Below, in pieces: positions 6,797-8,928 of a stretch of 8,928 bases of DNA. The notes beneath the pieces were generated by a model. That model was not told the DNA's origin, made no database searches, and saw only the letters and a program-made list of their open reading frames with translations. The stretch is from Desulfobulbaceae bacterium. Lineage in GTDB: Bacteria; Desulfobacterota; Desulfobulbia; Desulfobulbales; Desulfobulbaceae. The stretch lies in assembly GCA_027011235.1 (NCBI GenBank), contig JALVAI010000210.1, positions 1 to 8,928 on the forward strand, given 5' to 3'. The position numbers and the translations under genes are program-made. Each line of letters begins with the position of its first letter. Positions within the stretch are counted from its first letter, which is position 1.

Positions 6797-7256
6797 TTAC
6801 CGGTAAAACGAGCAACCAGAATGAACTGTTTTTTTTCTTATGGTTACGGGAACATAAAAACTTAATGTTGTAGTAGGTGACCATACACCCGTACGATCAA
6901 GAAACCGGGTATGCCAAAGGTGTACACCTTTTTCCATACCAATACTGTAAAATGACAACATTTTACTGAGTATCTCTATGGTGTTTTCTATTTGCCCATC
7001 GGACGCAACAGATAGCTTTATTCCATTTCCTTCCCCCGGGTCTTTGTCAATAAATGCATCGGCAGCCACTATACGATTCTTGCCACCCGTAAATGCAGGT
7101 GATGGGCTACCGGGCAATACATAAATAGACATAATGGTGACGACCAACTGCCTCGATCATCCCTGAACCTAACGTACATCGTATGTGGCCCGGGAGAAAA
7201 TGGCCTTTTGTAAATAGTTAGTTGAATTGCTGTATTGACTGTACCGACTAAAAAAG
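6797..7256 (-). pseudogene. Remnant of a secreted-type repeat protein, frameshifted
   Basis: Two copies of one beta-rich repeat are visible in different frames. The upstream copy (about 7256-7140) contains SPGPHTMYVRFRDDRGSWS. The downstream copy (about 7135-6797) contains FIDKDPGEGNG followed by GVHLWHTRFLDRTGVWSP. Counted back from G-x-H, both copies have 24 residues to a P/D-G start, so they align without gaps there. Joining them needs one extra base near 7136-7138, where the frame changes between ...GSWSSP and IMSIYV. The upstream frame is closed by TAG at 7264-7266, inside the terminator, so no proper start or signal peptide remains. An open frame of 116 codons (TTG at 7147) covers only the second copy. 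Repeats of the form FxDxDPGxGNG...GVHxxYVRxxDxxGxWS are common in large secreted proteins. Most likely this is the tail of a gene that lost its 5' part. A short expressed product cannot be excluded. Confidence 0.65.
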
Positions 7257-7290
7257 AGCCGGGCTACCTAATGAAAAAGGTGGCCCGGCT
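7250..7290 (-). terminator. Intrinsic terminator overlapping the riboswitch
   Basis: The minus strand reads AGCCGGGCCACC (7290-7279), a 10-base loop, then GGTAGCCCGGCT (7268-7257). These form a 12-bp stem with one mismatch, followed by C and six T (7255-7250). It terminates in the minus direction only; the other strand lacks a T-run. The 5' arm of the stem is also the 3' strand of the c-di-GMP aptamer core, so the two folds exclude each other. Confidence 0.85.
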
Positions 7291-7350
7291 ATCTATTATA
7301 AGATCCGTAGCTTTCCGTCCCTGCTTCACAACAAGTTTGGCTTTATCTTT
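7278..7350 (-). promoter_or_regulatory. Cyclic di-GMP-I (GEMM-I) riboswitch aptamer
   Basis: The minus strand matches the GEMM-I layout. A closing stem P1 forms between 7350-7341 and 7280-7271 (8 of 10 pairs). The junction reads AAAGCCAAAC. The next hairpin (7335-7330 with 7325-7320) has the GNRA loop GUGA. Then come GGGACGGAAAGC, a third hairpin (CUACGGAUCU with AGAUAGCCGG) and the 3' junction GGGCCACC. Compared with the Vibrio Vc2 aptamer as I recall it, the ligand-contacting G20 (7341), A47 (7314) and C92 positions are kept. The pair G21-C46 is replaced by C21-G46 (7340/7315), a compensating change. The aptamer shares its 3' strand with the terminator at 7250-7290, so ligand binding should prevent termination (ON switch). 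It starts about 127 bases after the caspase-like gene and points at the repeat-protein remnant and, beyond it, the zinc-finger/DUF4384 operon. Confidence 0.8.
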
Positions 7351-7380
7351 ATTTGAACTTCAAAGTAATTAAAAAATCAA
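7351..7380 (-). promoter_or_regulatory. Candidate sigma-70-type promoter of the riboswitch transcript
   Basis: On the minus strand TTGATT (7380-7375) and TCAAAT (7356-7351) are 18 bases apart, each matching 4 of 6 consensus bases. A start about 6 bases later would begin the RNA close to the first strand of the aptamer's P1 stem. The fit to the aptamer is the main support; the boxes themselves are weak. Confidence 0.45.
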
Positions 7381-7476
7381 CAGGGAAACAAGGCCACCTC
7401 TTCACCTGGAAATCTCTGGCTCAAAAAAAACGCTCAGATTGGATATCACAGGGCAAGTTGGTATATTCAACCCATC

Positions 7477-8928
7477 CTATTCTCTCGCCACCCCTAACGG
7501 AAATGACCTGCCAGTCAGATCCTGGAGGGGAAACTGCTCATACTTCCATTTTTTCATGGTGATTTTCGGCACCTCTTCCATGACAAATTCCGCCAGTTCA
7601 TTGATGGAAATAATACCGTCCCGGTTGCCGGTTGTATCGGCGCGGCCCTGGAGGGCCTCGATCAGGGTCCAGGTGAAGACGCCATGTCCCTTATACCCCT
7701 CATAGGCGGCCTGTTTGTCGGTAGAGGCCATGATAACGGCGCGGCCGGTGGCCCGGACCAGTTTGCTGATGGCCGCTTTTTCGCCAAGCCCCCGACTGAC
7801 AACCCCTGAAAATGCCCCTGCATTGCAGGTGTCCAGCAGAATAACGGATTTATTAGCGGTAACCGTGCTTAAAAAACGGAGCAGATCCTGCCTGGATATT
7901 CCCTGCTTAACCACGGACTGCTCATTTTTATAGATGAGATTCCAGGGGACAAAATAGTAGTTTCCATCCACGGCAAGGCCATGTCCGGCAACATAGAGGA
8001 CAAAGACATCATCCGGGTGCATTTGGCCCTGCAGACGGTCAAAGGCCTGTTGTATTTTTTCTTTTGTTACCTCGTCATCAAATAATGGTTCCACCGTAAT
8101 GTCGGCAAAAAGTTTTTTCCCATGCCGACGCAGAGTCTCGGTAAAGGCCCTAGCGTCATCGACGGGATACCGGAGCTTCAGAGTATGATCCCGGTACTTG
8201 GAAACCCCAATGGCCAGTACAAACAAGGACGGCTTGTGCTTTTTCGTCCTGATGGTTTGGCGAAAAATCGTTGCCCTGGCTGGTTTTGACTCAATTTCAT
8301 TGCTCCTGTTATAGGCGGTCACCTCGATACTATTTTTTCCCGGTTCCAGGGGCAGCGTCTTTTCCAGGTCCAGTTTTTTTGTTTCTATTCCTGCCGTATC
8401 TTCAAGCCGGGTCACGCCATTGACCCGGTACACCACCCGGCCAATGCCGCCGGTCCCGGGTTCAATGCGTACCCCGACCCTGACCGTTTCCGCTTTTGTC
8501 CTTTTCGTTTTTAAGGTTAGCGTGACCCTGGGCGGCATTCCTTTTTTGATCATCTTGTTCAAGTTCACCTTACGGGTGGCCGCCACATATTGCTGATCAT
8601 TGCCAAGAAAACCGCTGACAAAGATATCCGGTCGGTACAGGGAATTATACATCTGTTCGATGCTGATAAAATCAGGGGCATTGTCCCAGCTCCTGTTGAG
8701 CTGAAAACCGACCAGTTTTTCGCCGCCAGGAGAATGATCGAAAAAACCACCAGGTGTCCATACAACCCATTCCCGCTCATTATTTCCTATGAACAGGGCC
8801 ATGATTTCCCGGCCATTGTCCAACCTGTACCAACGAACGGTGCCATCCCGAAGCGCGGCCACTACGGTATTTGCGGCAATATTGACGGACCAGGCGCTTT
8901 GCACGGGCTGTCGCCAGCGCAGCGCCCC
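7477..8928 (-). CDS. Caspase-like (C14) protease, C-terminal part, cut at window edge
   Basis: The frame is open to the end of the window. The GTG at 8904 (used here only to number residues) is probably internal, because codons before it continue the family pattern (LRWRQPVQSAWSVN). Residues 1-100 (DGTVRWYRLDNGREIMALF, WVVWTPGGFFDHSPGGEKL, RPDIF) form the link that normally follows WD40 repeats in bacterial caspase-like proteins, so a beta-propeller is expected beyond the edge. Residues about 120-215 look like a beta-sandwich. Residues about 226-425 are a caspase p20-like fold with catalytic His308 (YVAGHGL) and Cys360 (ILLDTCNAGAF), both present, then ASTDKQAAYE and GHGVFTWTLIEAL. An acidic loop (NRDG, 427-430) and a short tail finish the protein. 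It lies upstream of the riboswitch in the same orientation. Its substrate and location are unknown. The call as an intact caspase-like protease is firm. Confidence 0.92.
   Translation of the reverse strand, partial: GALRWRQPVQSAWSVNIAANTVVAALRDGTVRWYRLDNGREIMALFIGNNEREWVVWTPGGFFDHSPGGEKLVGFQLNRSWDNAPDFISIEQMYNSLYRPDIFVSGFLGNDQQYVAATRKVNLNKMIKKGMPPRVTLTLKTKRTKAETVRVGVRIEPGTGGIGRVVYRVNGVTRLEDTAGIETKKLDLEKTLPLEPGKNSIEVTAYNRSNEIESKPARATIFRQTIRTKKHKPSLFVLAIGVSKYRDHTLKLRYPVDDARAFTETLRRHGKKLFADITVEPLFDDEVTKEKIQQAFDRLQGQMHPDDVFVLYVAGHGLAVDGNYYFVPWNLIYKNEQSVVKQGISRQDLLRFLSTVTANKSVILLDTCNAGAFSGVVSRGLGEKAAISKLVRATGRAVIMASTDKQAAYEGYKGHGVFTWTLIEALQGRADTTGNRDGIISINELAEFVMEEVPKITMKKWKYEQFPLQDLTGRSFPLGVARE

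Noticed and set aside
7416..7430. T8 run (minus strand) after the caspase-like gene as its terminator
   Set aside because: No GC-rich stem precedes the run on the minus strand.

Overview
The window looks like part of a Gram-negative bacterial chromosome. A Desulfobacterota-type ('delta-proteobacterial') host is my best guess. Evidence for a diderm is a lipoprotein signal with a CsgG-like domain, an OmpA-type peptidoglycan-binding domain and Sec signal peptides. The lineage guess rests only on the combination of a GEMM-I (c-di-GMP-I) riboswitch, a caspase-like protein and DUF4384 proteins, so it is weak. All recognisable genes lie on the minus strand, so transcription runs from high to low coordinates.

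Layout in order of transcription. (1) 8928-7477: the 3' part of a gene for a caspase-like (C14) protease, cut by the window edge. (2) 7380-7250: a promoter-like element, a class-I cyclic-di-GMP riboswitch aptamer and an overlapping intrinsic terminator, arranged as a predicted ON switch. (3) 7256-6797: remains of a secreted-type repeat protein, with two copies of a beta-rich repeat separated by a frameshift. (4) 6647-795: five closely spaced genes. They encode a zinc-finger anti-sigma-like protein, a membrane protein with a Lon-like cytoplasmic half and a DUF4384 domain, a small exported protein, a CsgG-like/PG-binding/DUF4384 lipoprotein and an OmpA/DUF4384 protein. (5) 784-590: a 179-bp MITE-like element with 18-bp perfect terminal inverted repeats and an 8-bp target duplication. 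(6) 589-123: DNA with no gene I can support. (7) 122-75: the 3' half of a tRNA-Glu gene without its 5' half, the signature of an integration site. Its orientation puts the whole gene cluster on the element side of the junction. (8) 74-1: flanking DNA with an 11-bp inverted repeat.

How the genes may work together (inference): DUF4384 is known to occur fused to caspase-like domains. Here it appears in three separate proteins predicted to reside in the inner membrane, the outer membrane and the peptidoglycan layer, next to a caspase-like protease. I see no strong terminator between the riboswitch and the five-gene operon. Cyclic di-GMP could therefore gate an envelope-spanning sensing or assembly machine linked to a caspase-like protease, apparently carried on a genomic island. 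I do not recognise this arrangement as a named system.
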